Assembly: GCF_002261185.1 (NCBI RefSeq)
Contig: NZ_NEVQ01000021.1
Coordinates: 124,001-188,000 of the forward strand
DNA: 64,000 bases
DNA from: Bordetella genomosp. 4
GTDB lineage: Bacteria; Pseudomonadota; Gammaproteobacteria; Burkholderiales; Burkholderiaceae_B
Direction: 5' to 3'
Position numbers and translations under genes: made by a program. The first letter of the stretch is position 1, and the number at the start of each line of letters is the position of its first letter. Shown here piece after piece: positions 16,047-24,982 of this stretch. The notes under the pieces are model-generated. The model saw only the letters and a list, made by a program, of their open reading frames with translations. It had not been told where the DNA came from and ran no database searches.

Positions 16047-19000
16047 TCAACTTCTATAGAGATTCACTCTTATATCGTCAGTAAAGAGGCGATCCTCCCC
16101 CCATGAGGAGATAATATTTCTTGAGTCAAGCCATTTTACAAGCCCCAGATTCTCGGGATTATTTTTTAGCCTGGGAGTTCTATATCCTATTTTTATTTCG
16201 GAAAATGGTTCCGGTAGATTAGCCAAGACGTTACGTACCTCGTCATCACTCATGAGAGAGTGGTATTTATTAAAGAGTGCAATTTGTATCTCTATAGGTT
16301 CTGAGTATTTTATTAGGGCTTGGGCACTATTCCCATCAAGTTTGAATATTATGGCGTCTGTGCTATTAATAATTGGGCCGATTAGTGCTGATCGCTCTGG
16401 AAGGTCCACGAGCGCCTCCAGGTCCATCAGGTCGACTATCTTGAGCTTGGCGACATTATCAATGTTAGATCGTAAAAGCTCCTCTCGGAAGTCGTCGTCG
16501 AGTGCAAAGCCGTCGGGTCTTGCCAGATATGCGTCGATGTTGGCAGCGACAAATAGCACCTGCAAATCCTTACTGTCAGCGAGCGCATCGAAGCTTTCCT
16601 TAGTGAATGTGATTTTTCGTTCGGCTATCAGGATTCGACGCTTGCTTGGTTCCAGTCCTTCGGGCAGCTTTTCGAACGGCATCGGCAGAGCGTGGGCATA
16701 ATCTTTGTAGGCGGCGTCAGACAGCGAACCCGAATTGATAAGGAACTGACGCAGCGTTAGTGAGTTCGAGTCGCTTGGTATGGGATGTTGTAGGATAGCC
16801 GCACGGACAACATCTCGATCAAGATATCCAATCAGGCTATCTGCCCCAAACCCGTCAGATTCCATGAAAGCGAGACAATTCATCCAGGTTGCTTCAATCG
16901 CATTTAGCTGGAACAGTGTTGCGTGCAATTTCTCGGGCACACCCTCTAGAGTCGGTAGTCGGGTTGTCTGCCTTTCAAGAAACGTCCGCAGATTATCTTC
17001 ATCAAGGGTATCCTGGCCAAGAATAGCTAGAATGGCGGGAACATCCTCCTCTGAGTTTCCGTGCAACTCTAAAAGAATATCGCGCAGGTAACGATTGAAA
17101 TCACGCTCCACTCTCTTCATCAAGGTTGCGTTATTCGTTGAACGGATGGTGGTGAAGTTTCTCTCGCGCATTGAATTGAGATCGTTCTGCCCCAAAATCT
17201 CTTGGTAGACATATTCCAGGTTCGTTATCGTTAGCCCGTACAGCCCCTCCTCAAACATAAAGCGCACAATCTCAGAGTGTTCTTTGATTGCAGCTAGATC
17301 TTGGACCTCAAAGTCGAGGCATTCAAGGCGTTTCGGGGCTAGTTCAGGCAGGTGCACCAGAATTTCTGGAAGGTTCGCAGCAACAAATTCTGATAATTCA
17401 TCGAAGTTGCTAGCGAGCGTTTTGAGCGAGCTTAGCGGTAGATTCGCGATCAGTTGGGTAACGTGAGAGATATTGTTGGGGCTGGCAATGGCCGTTGGCA
17501 CAAGATTGTTCCAAGCATTGACTAAGCCTAGAAGAAGCCCTGCAACAGCGCGGCCGCTGGTGTAATAAGCATTGAAAAAATCTTCGCAGCTCTCGAATTC
17601 AGATGAGAGAAGCTCAAAAAGCTTCTGTGCTTGATCGAAGTAGAGACCCCGATCATTCAGAAGGTTATCGACGAGCTTAACGTTCAAGACATAGCTCTGC
17701 CGGAAGTCCTCATCTCGCATCGCTGCGATGACCTCTTTGGGATTGTCCAGTGGAAAATTCGGCTCAGGCGTGACAAATGCCCTTATTTGGATGAGAAACC
17801 TGTTGTCATTGGGCGACAAACGGCCTGAGTGAAAAAGTGACGTGTATTGATAGTAGGTGTCGTCGAGATGGCCCTCTAAGATCAAAAAGCGGGCGAGTTC
17901 TCCATTGTCTTCGAAACCTTTGAAAAGCTCATCTATGTGGTCGGCATTTAAACGCAACAGCTCATTGAGCTTAGCCATGCGAAGCGTTGGGATCTTCAAT
18001 CTGAGATCATGTATTCGGCCCAGCACCTTTTTCTTATTATCAGCCAACTTACTTTCGATCTCATCCCTGCGTTGCAGGTAGGAATTTAGAGAAGCCCTCT
18101 CAGTTTGCAATTTGGAAGAATCGACCACACTGGAGGTACCATTAGGATAGCGGCAAAATAGACGAGGCGTATCAATGAGTTGCTCGAACGCATCATGGTC
18201 GACTAGTTGAACAAGCGGAATCCATGTCTGCCGATCATGACTGACGCTAATAGCACCCTCTGGGAGTTTCTCAATCAGAGCCATAGCGTAGATTTGCCGC
18301 AACTCTTTCAGATCCAAAGGCGTCTGTTGCTCGGCGACTTCGATTCGGCTTTCTAATTCCGCGATCTCGGCCCGGCAGCTGGTTTCGCCATGCCTAATGA
18401 GCTCATCTTGGCGATTCAATACTGCAGCGAAATTCCCGGCGCCGCGGTGCAATTGCTCAAAATCCCGTGGATAGACGTTCTTATAGATCAGAATCGCGAG
18501 AAGCTTGTTGGCGTCAAGCAGATTCTCTCCGTCAGTTTCCAAATTGGCCACATAAATGGCATATTCATTAAAGATATTCTGAATCAACCTCAGGTCGTTT
18601 AGGTAACGTGAGACCTCTCTTAGAAACTGCCGATCGAGACGTTCATCGAGCGAAAGCCTCCTACCTTGCTCCAATACCATATCGATCGAATTTGACGTAT
18701 TGATGATCGGTATGACAGGAATAATAAATTCGAAAAATTTGGTCCGATCGGTATTGACAAACATGTCATCGCGCAACGCGTAGAGGAACCTAATGGTCCG
18801 TTTTACGCCCGCATTCTCGTTTACTAGGCTATTAATTTCGCGCAATGTGACGAAAATCTCGGTGTCGTTGAATCGATCTAGATCCTCAATGATTACAAGG
18901 TCGTAATTGGTTGATTGGAAGAAATAGAGTATTTCGTCTAAATGACGATTCAGTATTGATGTCTGGTCGTCATGTGCTGGCCTTATCTCAACGTCCTTCA

Positions 19001-19658
19001 ACGAGATGCTCTTGAGTGACAGGCCGAAGCTGGCAACGTAAAAGTGGTGCAGTGTCGCCCAAAGGAACGTTACTGCGAACGCGCAAATCCCCAGGTTGAA
19101 TCCATTGCTGAGCGCGAACGGAGTGAAAAAGGTGCCGCTCACGATATCTGCTCGCCGACTAAACACATACCAAAGCGCGAGAATTCCAAACGTTATATAA
19201 AAAGACTTAAATATCGACCAAACACCAGGCGATTGAATTCTCTTGAACCGTGACAGCGGGAGTTTGTTTGTGTCAGCACCATACAACATCCGTTGCAGAA
19301 TACTTCTCTCAATTTCCTGACGGCTGACCTTCTTGCCTTCCGAATCAGTATCGGGAACGAACGCAGCGAGAGAAATATGAAGCGCAGATCGCCGATATTT
19401 CCTCAAGAAGGTTTGTATGATGCTGCTTTTTCCCGAACCGTAGGGACCTGTCAAAGCAATATTGGCCACCTTCGTATTGTTCGTCGCAAACAGAATCGCT
19501 TCGGAATATACGCCGGCGTTGTCTGCCTTATCAGTTGGGGCAAGGTCCACAAACTTCGCTTGGGTGTTAGCAGAGCGATCTTTGCTTTCCAGCCATGACA
19601 AAATTCTATTGATACTTTTGGCAAGTCCATGCATTAGGGAGATGATGGTTTTTATCAT
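16047..19658 (-). CDS. Membrane-anchored KAP/YobI-type P-loop NTPase
   Basis: A 1203-aa protein. LAPTDKADNAGVYSEAI leads into Walker A GPYGSGKS (residues 71-78). Two transmembrane helices (about 150-167 and 187-208) are inserted before Walker B DLVIIEDLDRF (253-263). A membrane hairpin between Walker A and B is the hallmark of KAP NTPases, and the N-terminus resembles the YobI-like P-loop domain. FLYALRDDMF and FFEFIIPVIPIIN are further conserved features. The remaining 800 or so residues are helical with no family I recognise and may form a sensor or effector platform. KAP NTPases are recurrent in predicted phage-defence loci. The gene is AT-richer than the chromosome and monocistronic. Confidence 0.88.
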   Translation of the reverse strand: MIKTIISLMHGLAKSINRILSWLESKDRSANTQAKFVDLAPTDKADNAGVYSEAILFATNNTKVANIALTGPYGSGKSSIIQTFLRKYRRSALHISLAAFVPDTDSEGKKVSRQEIERSILQRMLYGADTNKLPLSRFKRIQSPGVWSIFKSFYITFGILALWYVFSRRADIVSGTFFTPFALSNGFNLGICAFAVTFLWATLHHFYVASFGLSLKSISLKDVEIRPAHDDQTSILNRHLDEILYFFQSTNYDLVIIEDLDRFNDTEIFVTLREINSLVNENAGVKRTIRFLYALRDDMFVNTDRTKFFEFIIPVIPIINTSNSIDMVLEQGRRLSLDERLDRQFLREVSRYLNDLRLIQNIFNEYAIYVANLETDGENLLDANKLLAILIYKNVYPRDFEQLHRGAGNFAAVLNRQDELIRHGETSCRAEIAELESRIEVAEQQTPLDLKELRQIYAMALIEKLPEGAISVSHDRQTWIPLVQLVDHDAFEQLIDTPRLFCRYPNGTSSVVDSSKLQTERASLNSYLQRRDEIESKLADNKKKVLGRIHDLRLKIPTLRMAKLNELLRLNADHIDELFKGFEDNGELARFLILEGHLDDTYYQYTSLFHSGRLSPNDNRFLIQIRAFVTPEPNFPLDNPKEVIAAMRDEDFRQSYVLNVKLVDNLLNDRGLYFDQAQKLFELLSSEFESCEDFFNAYYTSGRAVAGLLLGLVNAWNNLVPTAIASPNNISHVTQLIANLPLSSLKTLASNFDELSEFVAANLPEILVHLPELAPKRLECLDFEVQDLAAIKEHSEIVRFMFEEGLYGLTITNLEYVYQEILGQNDLNSMRERNFTTIRSTNNATLMKRVERDFNRYLRDILLELHGNSEEDVPAILAILGQDTLDEDNLRTFLERQTTRLPTLEGVPEKLHATLFQLNAIEATWMNCLAFMESDGFGADSLIGYLDRDVVRAAILQHPIPSDSNSLTLRQFLINSGSLSDAAYKDYAHALPMPFEKLPEGLEPSKRRILIAERKITFTKESFDALADSKDLQVLFVAANIDAYLARPDGFALDDDFREELLRSNIDNVAKLKIVDLMDLEALVDLPERSALIGPIINSTDAIIFKLDGNSAQALIKYSEPIEIQIALFNKYHSLMSDDEVRNVLANLPEPFSEIKIGYRTPRLKNNPENLGLVKWLDSRNIISSWGEDRLFTDDIRVNLYRS

Positions 19659-19845
19659 ACGATGCTGGACAAACTAACCTTTAAGAGTCGGATTGCTTTC
19701 CTCCCCGAATATTTTGATATCACCGACGATAATCGGTTCCTGTCATTGAGGCCTTTTTTTGATGCACTTGACCAGGGTCGGATATTGTTTGTGCCCATTT
19801 TACGTATGTTTTCTACTGCTAATGGATGTTCGAAGTTTGGACGAT

Positions 19846-19879
19846 CGAAAGGCCGCTTTGAGTCGAGAGCGGTCTTTCG
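19846..19879. repeat. Inverted repeat with 12-bp arms
   Basis: CGAAAGGCCGCT (19846-19857) pairs with AGCGGTCTTTCG (19868-19879), with one G-T position and a 10-nt loop. A related arm, AGCGGCCGTTCG, recurs at 19931-19942. It does not look like a classical terminator because no T-run follows. Confidence 0.6.
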
Positions 19880-19906
19880 CAGATGCTCTGAACCTTAGCT
19901 GTCCTT

Positions 19907-19924
19907 CGGCAAATCGATTTGCCG
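19907..19924. repeat. Perfect 18-bp palindrome
   Basis: CGGCAAATCGATTTGCCG is completely self-complementary. It lies in the non-coding interval upstream of the KAP NTPase gene and could be a protein-binding site or part of a dispersed repeat. Confidence 0.6.
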
Positions 19925-20059
19925 TCCTGAAGCGGCCGTTCGACGAGGTTCTTTCTAGGCGAGTAACCCGCCCCAGCACAATCGTGTCAGATCATCGCGT
20001 CATAACGCAGCCCCATACTGATCCAACGTTGTTAGGTCGCCGTCATTGATAAAGCCTTT

Positions 20060-22513
20060 TCACTCTACGGCAGCTTCCTCAGGCTCGCTGTCGGAAATCG
20101 AAATCTCATGGGCGGATAGACGACGTTCATATCGGATCACCATTTTTGTAATGTCTGGATCACCTAGACGGTTCTCCGCCTTGCGCAGGACGTCCATGGC
20201 TTCGTCGAAGATCTTGTGAGAGCCGCTTAGTTTGAAAGCGTGCACCCCTACTTCGCAGTAGGCACCTAGCACGTACTTGTTGCCCTCATAGCGGTCGGCC
20301 GCTGCGGCGGCAAGCTCGCGAGCTTGCTCAAGGATCACCATGCGGTCCTCTTTTAGCAAACCCTTGGTCTCGGTCGCACGCGCAATGAGCAGCAGAACCT
20401 TGTAACGGTCAACGGACGCCTCGCGTTTGAAGTCCTTCTCGTAGATTCGAATTTCAGTGTCGGCCTTTTCGAACTCGCCGATGGAGATAAGATTACGGAT
20501 TAGGCGGTGACGCGGGACGCGCTCTCCTGGCGCAATTGACATCATGCGACGCAGAAGGTTGTTCTGGACGTCTTTGTCAGGGATGCTGGGCAAACCAGTT
20601 TCAATGTTGCATAGCTCTCGTATGGTTCGCACTTCAATATCGTAGGTCGGCAAAATGTTGTCGATGACCTTAGTAAAAAGGTCAATCTGCTGTTCGACAT
20701 CGTGGAACTTGTACTTGGCAATGATGGCCGCAATTACGTTGTGGCGAACCTTCCAGCCGTATATGCCTTCGCGCCTGTTGATTTCGTACTCATTGACTAT
20801 GCCCGCGAGCCCGCCAAGAACCGCATGGATCGCATTGGTAGAGACACCGAGAATCCGCATGACCAACTGACGATGCACACGGATACCAGAACTTTCCATG
20901 GCTGCCACGTAGCGATAGATCTCGGCATGTGCCTCATCAAGACCCGCAAACTCTCGCAAAATAATGTCGTCAAATTTCTCCGAAGCGAAGATGTTCTTAA
21001 GACAAACGAACATGTCAGAATCACAGCGTTCGATAAGTCGTCGCCGACGTTCCCCGCGAGAGAATCCGCTGAACCCAGACTCAACCAACTGACGCAGTTC
21101 TCTATTTGTCTCGACCAATGCAAGAAGCCGATCAACCTCGGGATGATCGAGTTGGGAGAGTTGAACCTCTTGACCATACTTATAGAAGAGCGGCGTCTTG
21201 ACGCGCGGCGCCCAGTGATTCTTCGCAGCTACACAGACGAGCTTCAAACTGGTAAGCCCCTGAGTAGCAAGTTGATCTACGAGTTGATTCAGCTCATATA
21301 GATGTCCATGCGCCTCGTCGACGAATAGCACGCCTTTCTGCGATGACGTAGCCAGTCGTTTGGCCACGTTGATCCACTGTGCCGTCTGTAGCGGCAAATC
21401 GGCCTTGTGTTCCCAGGCTAGGTAACCGTTACCCCTGAGGCGAAACATAGTCTGTCGCGCAGCCGTGGTCTTTCCGACACCACTCGCGCCCAGTAGGCAG
21501 ACATACTGTTTTCCATCGCTCTCAAGTAGCTTCACGAGTTCGCTGGAACATGTGCGATCGAAAGTCAAGCCAGTGGCGATATCCGAATAGCTAGCTGGCC
21601 AGCCATTGAAAATGGAGCTGGCGTTGGACAACTCGGGGCCCATCTCGTCCTGGATGTCGATAGTGAAAGGGCGCAACGTATTGAAGGCATCTAGCAGATT
21701 GCCGGTGTCTTGGTACGCAGGTACGGTTTTGGGCGCCTTTGCATCCATGCCGGCGATGAAGCTGTCGAGACTACCGAAAGCGACTTTTAGCCCGCGCAAT
21801 TCGTAGGTCTTGGCGCGGTTGTCGTCCTGCTGGTACAACACAAGAAATATGCGACCGCCTGCGCCGACCTTTTTATTGATAGCTATGACGTCCTCGATCA
21901 GTTTCCGGAGGTGATCATCCTTGAGCGACTGGCCAATTATGACCGCTTGTGACCCCGGATTAAGGTCATCTTTCAGCCGAGCGTACAGGGTCTCGCGGTA
22001 CTCGTTCGTAGAATCGTAGTCAGTTTGTGTCAGGATCATGTTGTGAACGAAACCGTCCACCGAATCCCTGCTGATAGTACCGTGAAGTTTGTACAGCTTA
22101 GTGGCGGTTGGGTCGCTCTGTGCTCGGAAATCGAAATCTGAGGAGAAGACTGTCAGAGCTTTGTTAGCGCGCTTGTAGGCATCCTCCACCAACTCGTCGT
22201 AGTTGGTCGTGTAGATGCCTTTCCAGTCGTGGCTGGGAAGATTCAGCAGTGCACCTTTGGCCTTGAGACCACGAAACTGTTGCCGAATTAGGTCAATAAG
22301 GTCAGTGCGATTGCGTTTGTCCTCGGCTAGCGCCGAGATTTCTGACAGAGTAAGGCCATCGGCCTCGATTCCAAACTCATAGCTAATAGCTTCGATCAAC
22401 GTGCTGACACTTGGTGCATTTGAAGGCACCGAAGCTCCCGCTCCAAAGATCAGGACAGTCTTCTCTGGCTGGATCTGGTCATTAAGCTCTTGAATGGCAA
22501 TCGGCACGAACAA
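20060..22513 (-). CDS. SIR2-domain STAND-type NTPase, predicted antiphage protein
   Basis: An 817-aa two-domain protein. The N-terminal SIR2-like NAD-binding domain shows VLIFGAGASVP (20-30), YTTNYDEL (101-108; Asn104, Asp106), LYKLHGTIS (140-148; His144) and VIIGQSLKDDHLR (191-203). A STAND-like P-loop domain follows, with Walker A GASGVGKT (342-349) and Walker B VLFVDE (395-400). The helical C-terminus resembles repeat-type sensors. This architecture resembles SIR2-STAND antiphage proteins such as Avs5, which deplete NAD after recognising a phage component. Orthology to Avs5 is not established here. It is on the same strand as the KAP gene, 401 bp upstream of it, and has lower GC than the core genes. 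Confidence 0.85.
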   Translation of the reverse strand: MFVPIAIQELNDQIQPEKTVLIFGAGASVPSNAPSVSTLIEAISYEFGIEADGLTLSEISALAEDKRNRTDLIDLIRQQFRGLKAKGALLNLPSHDWKGIYTTNYDELVEDAYKRANKALTVFSSDFDFRAQSDPTATKLYKLHGTISRDSVDGFVHNMILTQTDYDSTNEYRETLYARLKDDLNPGSQAVIIGQSLKDDHLRKLIEDVIAINKKVGAGGRIFLVLYQQDDNRAKTYELRGLKVAFGSLDSFIAGMDAKAPKTVPAYQDTGNLLDAFNTLRPFTIDIQDEMGPELSNASSIFNGWPASYSDIATGLTFDRTCSSELVKLLESDGKQYVCLLGASGVGKTTAARQTMFRLRGNGYLAWEHKADLPLQTAQWINVAKRLATSSQKGVLFVDEAHGHLYELNQLVDQLATQGLTSLKLVCVAAKNHWAPRVKTPLFYKYGQEVQLSQLDHPEVDRLLALVETNRELRQLVESGFSGFSRGERRRRLIERCDSDMFVCLKNIFASEKFDDIILREFAGLDEAHAEIYRYVAAMESSGIRVHRQLVMRILGVSTNAIHAVLGGLAGIVNEYEINRREGIYGWKVRHNVIAAIIAKYKFHDVEQQIDLFTKVIDNILPTYDIEVRTIRELCNIETGLPSIPDKDVQNNLLRRMMSIAPGERVPRHRLIRNLISIGEFEKADTEIRIYEKDFKREASVDRYKVLLLIARATETKGLLKEDRMVILEQARELAAAAADRYEGNKYVLGAYCEVGVHAFKLSGSHKIFDEAMDVLRKAENRLGDPDITKMVIRYERRLSAHEISISDSEPEEAAVE

Positions 22514-22642
22514 CTCCCATGATCCTTAATTGAATTTCGCCTCGCACAAATTCGTATCAAAAAAGCAATGCGAAACAGTTGCTGTTGGAGAGAACCCGAG
22601 TGGCTGTGGCCGCTTGAGCAGATAACTGGGTAAACATCATTT

Positions 22643-22657
22643 CCTTAATGATTAAGG
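22643..22657. repeat. 15-bp dyad over the zinc-ribbon stop codon
   Basis: CCTTAATGATTAAGG is perfectly symmetrical around the central G. It overlaps the stop of the zinc-ribbon gene and lies upstream of the SIR2 gene. It could be an operator for the SIR2 gene; a terminator is unlikely, since no loop would remain. Confidence 0.4.
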
Positions 22658-22786
22658 TCGAAACTCAGTTCCATGACATTTCGGGCACGGCGGCAAGACA
22701 TCGGAGTTTTCATCAAGAAAAATCCGTTGCCCGCAGCGCACACACACGTATGTCCCTCTTCCTGGCTTCTCTCCGGTAGTCGACAT
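22652..22786 (-). CDS. Small zinc-ribbon protein
   Basis: A 44-aa protein read on the minus strand: MSTTGEKPGRGTYVCVRCGQ at the start, then FLDENSDVLPPCPKCHGTEFRP. The CxxC...CxxC knuckles (Cys15, Cys18, Cys34, Cys37) make a zinc ribbon, and the TGEKPGxGTYxCxxCG opening is shared by known short rubredoxin/zinc-ribbon-like proteins. AGGAGA lies 5 nt before the ATG. A longer frame overlapping on the same strand is a shadow. The function is unknown; nucleic-acid or protein binding is plausible. It lies 139 bp upstream of the SIR2-STAND gene on the same strand. Confidence 0.75.
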   Translation of the reverse strand: MSTTGEKPGRGTYVCVRCGQRIFLDENSDVLPPCPKCHGTEFRP

Positions 22787-22894
22787 TTTCTTCTCCTGTG
22801 AAATGTATAGTCCGTAATTGAATCCACCGTGGCCGGACTAACTCCTCGGTTCTTTTTCTCTAATAAAAATTCGCCGGTCTCAATTTCCAACTCA

Positions 22895-23461
22895 TTATCG
22901 ATACCGCTTATTGCCTCCAGACGTGATGCAATATCTGCCCCCTCTCGGCCCGATGCAATTACTGGAGGATGAACAAGGGCATCCCGCAGAATACGTTGAC
23001 GTAAAGCGGTTAATACGAGGAGATGAGGGCGTGCTTTGTTGTAGCTGCGCGGAGCTTTTCTTCGGCGCGTCTTTCTGCAAAACAGCACAATTCCGATCCG
23101 GACAAAGATGCGTCATTGATACCCAACGTTCCGACAGACCATCCGGCGTGATACGCCCCCAGTCCCCCTGACGCACGTACACTTTCACTGAAACCCCTCG
23201 CACTAGACTTCCGACCACAGTGCCATTAGGTGATGCGCGTTGCTTCAATGATGATGGTCGAACAAAAAACTCTGGCTCCGGGACATGTACCGTCCTCGGA
23301 TCGACAATAGGGGCAGTAGCGGCAACGTGTGTAGAGGTAGTACTCGTGACGCTCGACACGGAAGTCTTTTGCACTGTTTTTTTCTCAGAGCAATTGCCAA
23401 GCATCGCTACGAACAACAAGATGCATAGCCACACGAGGCCATTCGATGACTTATATCGCAT
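22895..23461 (-). CDS. SH3-domain lipoprotein with PBCV-type basic adaptor tail
   Basis: A 188-aa exported protein. A hydrophobic leader (LVWLCILLFVAMLGNC) suggests lipidation at Cys24, although Asn at the -1 position is unusual. A bacterial SH3 domain spans about residues 65-120 (LKQRASPNGTVVGSLVRGVSVKVYVRQGDWGRI, then RWVSMTHLC). The C-terminus, CIGPRGGRYCITSGGNKRY, matches the short basic adaptor motif found at the ends of various secreted proteins. It probably sits in the cell envelope, with cell-wall-related binding inferred. It precedes the zinc-ribbon gene by 108 bp on the same strand. Confidence 0.78.
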   Translation of the reverse strand: MRYKSSNGLVWLCILLFVAMLGNCSEKKTVQKTSVSSVTSTTSTHVAATAPIVDPRTVHVPEPEFFVRPSSLKQRASPNGTVVGSLVRGVSVKVYVRQGDWGRITPDGLSERWVSMTHLCPDRNCAVLQKDAPKKSSAQLQQSTPSSPRINRFTSTYSAGCPCSSSSNCIGPRGGRYCITSGGNKRYR

Positions 23462-23510
23462 GACAAGCGCAGGCGGGAGCGTATGAACAACTGTGACCTA
23501 GCTGGGCTTA

Positions 23511-23687
23511 CTACTTCCCTTCCTTACGGACGCCTTTGAACGGCTTGCCATCAGCCTTCTGGTCCATAAAGCGGCCATTACTCGCATCACGCTTAACCCA
23601 GGAGTCCGTCTTCGGATTGTGGACTTGCGAGCGATCTCGCACGGCACCGCGGCGAGAGTTGTCTCCAACAGGGGCGTTCTTGGCCAT
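23511..23687 (-). CDS. Conserved small basic protein of unknown function
   Basis: A 58-aa basic protein starting MAKNAPVGDNSRRGAVRDRS and ending in KPFKGVRKEGK. GGGAGGAGCT directly precedes the ATG at 23687, which decides this start over a longer in-frame one at 23816. I recall similar short MAKNAPVGDN proteins from other proteobacteria, with no assigned role. It has no membrane segment. It lies at the right border of the accessory island, 49 bp upstream of the SH3 lipoprotein gene on the same strand. Confidence 0.75.
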   Translation of the reverse strand: MAKNAPVGDNSRRGAVRDRSQVHNPKTDSWVKRDASNGRFMDQKADGKPFKGVRKEGK

Positions 23688-23969
23688 AGCTCCTCCCAAA
23701 GCGCGCTGCGTTAACTGTAATTTTTTTCCAATAATGAATCCAAATATTTCAAATTCGAATAGGGAGTTACCCTGAACCTCAATTTGAGGTAGTGGTCGGA
23801 CCGTAATTCCAGCCACTCACTCAAACCAACAAAAACCGAACAAAACGAAAACACCCGAACAATTTTCGCAAATAAACGTAGGTGATTTCCCGGCTGATCA
23901 GGTTCGTTTTTTTGTGTTTGAATATCTCATTACAGTCATATTTCAAGACACATACACAGGAGACACACC

Positions 23970-24980
23970 ATGCACGCTCTGCGCCTGTTGCGTACGGCTG
24001 CCGCGGCGGCCTTGATCTTTGGCACTCACGCCGCCTACGCGGCTGACGCCGACAATTGCTCGAACCGCGGCGACTTGGACCAGATGTATTGCGACGCAAA
24101 TAAAGATCTCGTCGCAGACACGCCCACGGATGCTTCCAAACAAAAGACCCCGTCCACGCTGGTGTTCACCTACACCCCGGTCGAGGATCCCGCGGTCTAC
24201 GCGAATATCTTCAAGCCGTTCACCGACTATCTGGCCGAGTGCACGGGCAAACGCGTGGTGTTCTATCAGGTGCAAAGCAACGCCGCCGAAATCGAAGCCA
24301 TGCGCTCGGGACGTCTGCACGTAGGCGGTTTTTCGACTGGCCCGACCGCATTCGCCGTGAACATCGCAGGCGCGGTGCCGTTTGCCGTCAAAGGCTACGC
24401 CGATGGTTTCCAGGGCTATAACCTGATCGTCATCGTCAAGAAAGACAGCCCCTATCAAAAGCTGTCGGATCTAAAGGGCAAGAAACTCGCCCATACCTCG
24501 CCGTCGTCGAACTCGGGCCATATGGCGCCGGTCGCCTTGTTCCCCAAGGAAGGCCTGACCCCGGACAAGGACTACAAGGTCATTTTCTCGGGCAAGCATG
24601 ATCAATCGGTGATGGGCGTGAACTCGGGCGACTATGACGCCGCCGCCGTCGCGTCGGATGTGTTCCATCGCATGGCGCAACGCGGCCAGGTCAAGGAAGA
24701 AGACTTCCGCATCATCTACACCAGCGAGAAATTCCCGACCTCGTCGTTTTCGTACGCGCATGACTTGGAACCGAAGTTCCGCGACCAGATGCTGAAGTGC
24801 TTCTACGACTACCGGTTCCCCGATGAAATGAAAAAGGCGTTCGACAACGCAGATCGTTTCTACCCGGTCACGTATCAAAAAGACTGGGCCATCGTGCGCC
24901 AGGTCGCAGAGGCCGGTGGCGAGAGCTTTAACCGCGCTGCCTACGATAAAGAAGCCGCCAAGAGCAAAGGCAAACAGTAA
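23970..24980 (+). CDS. phnD: Phosphonate-type ABC transporter substrate-binding protein
   Basis: A 336-aa periplasmic protein. The signal peptide ends near AAYAADA (about residue 25). A cysteine-containing linker of about 35 residues follows before the PhnD core ([26 protein letters not shown]). Further core motifs are [54 protein letters not shown] and [10 protein letters not shown]. The family binds phosphonates, phosphite or phosphate esters. It heads a four-gene importer operon (phnD, phnC, two phnE) with no C-P lyase genes beside it. CAGGAGA precedes the ATG. The two-cysteine N-terminal extension is unusual. Confidence 0.92.
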   Translation: MHALRLLRTAAAAALIFGTHAAYAADADNCSNRGDLDQMYCDANKDLVADTPTDASKQKTPSTLVFTYTPVEDPAVYANIFKPFTDYLAECTGKRVVFYQVQSNAAEIEAMRSGRLHVGGFSTGPTAFAVNIAGAVPFAVKGYADGFQGYNLIVIVKKDSPYQKLSDLKGKKLAHTSPSSNSGHMAPVALFPKEGLTPDKDYKVIFSGKHDQSVMGVNSGDYDAAAVASDVFHRMAQRGQVKEEDFRIIYTSEKFPTSSFSYAHDLEPKFRDQMLKCFYDYRFPDEMKKAFDNADRFYPVTYQKDWAIVRQVAEAGGESFNRAAYDKEAAKSKGKQ

Positions 24981-24982
24981 GT

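Larger units (their letters stand above)
19659..20059. other. Structured non-coding interval between the KAP and SIR2 genes
   Basis: A 401-bp region that must contain the KAP-gene promoter. No frame gives a protein I can support. It holds an imperfect 12-bp stem (19846-19879), a perfect 18-bp palindrome (19907-19924) and a further copy of the stem arm motif at 19931-19942 (AGCGGCCGTTCG). It may carry regulatory sites or a fragment of a dispersed intergenic repeat. Confidence 0.5.

Noticed and set aside
19662-20049. Short plus-strand frames in the KAP-SIR2 gap
   Set aside because: They span the palindromes and have no ribosome-binding site or family similarity.
22645-23088. A 147-codon minus-strand frame overlapping the SH3 lipoprotein and zinc-ribbon genes
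   Set aside because: Its translation is a frame shadow of two better-supported genes with ribosome-binding sites and recognisable domains.
23925-23950. Possible Pho box before phnD
   Set aside because: CATTACAGTCATATTTCA resembles the Pho consensus only in part and lacks the second direct-repeat half.
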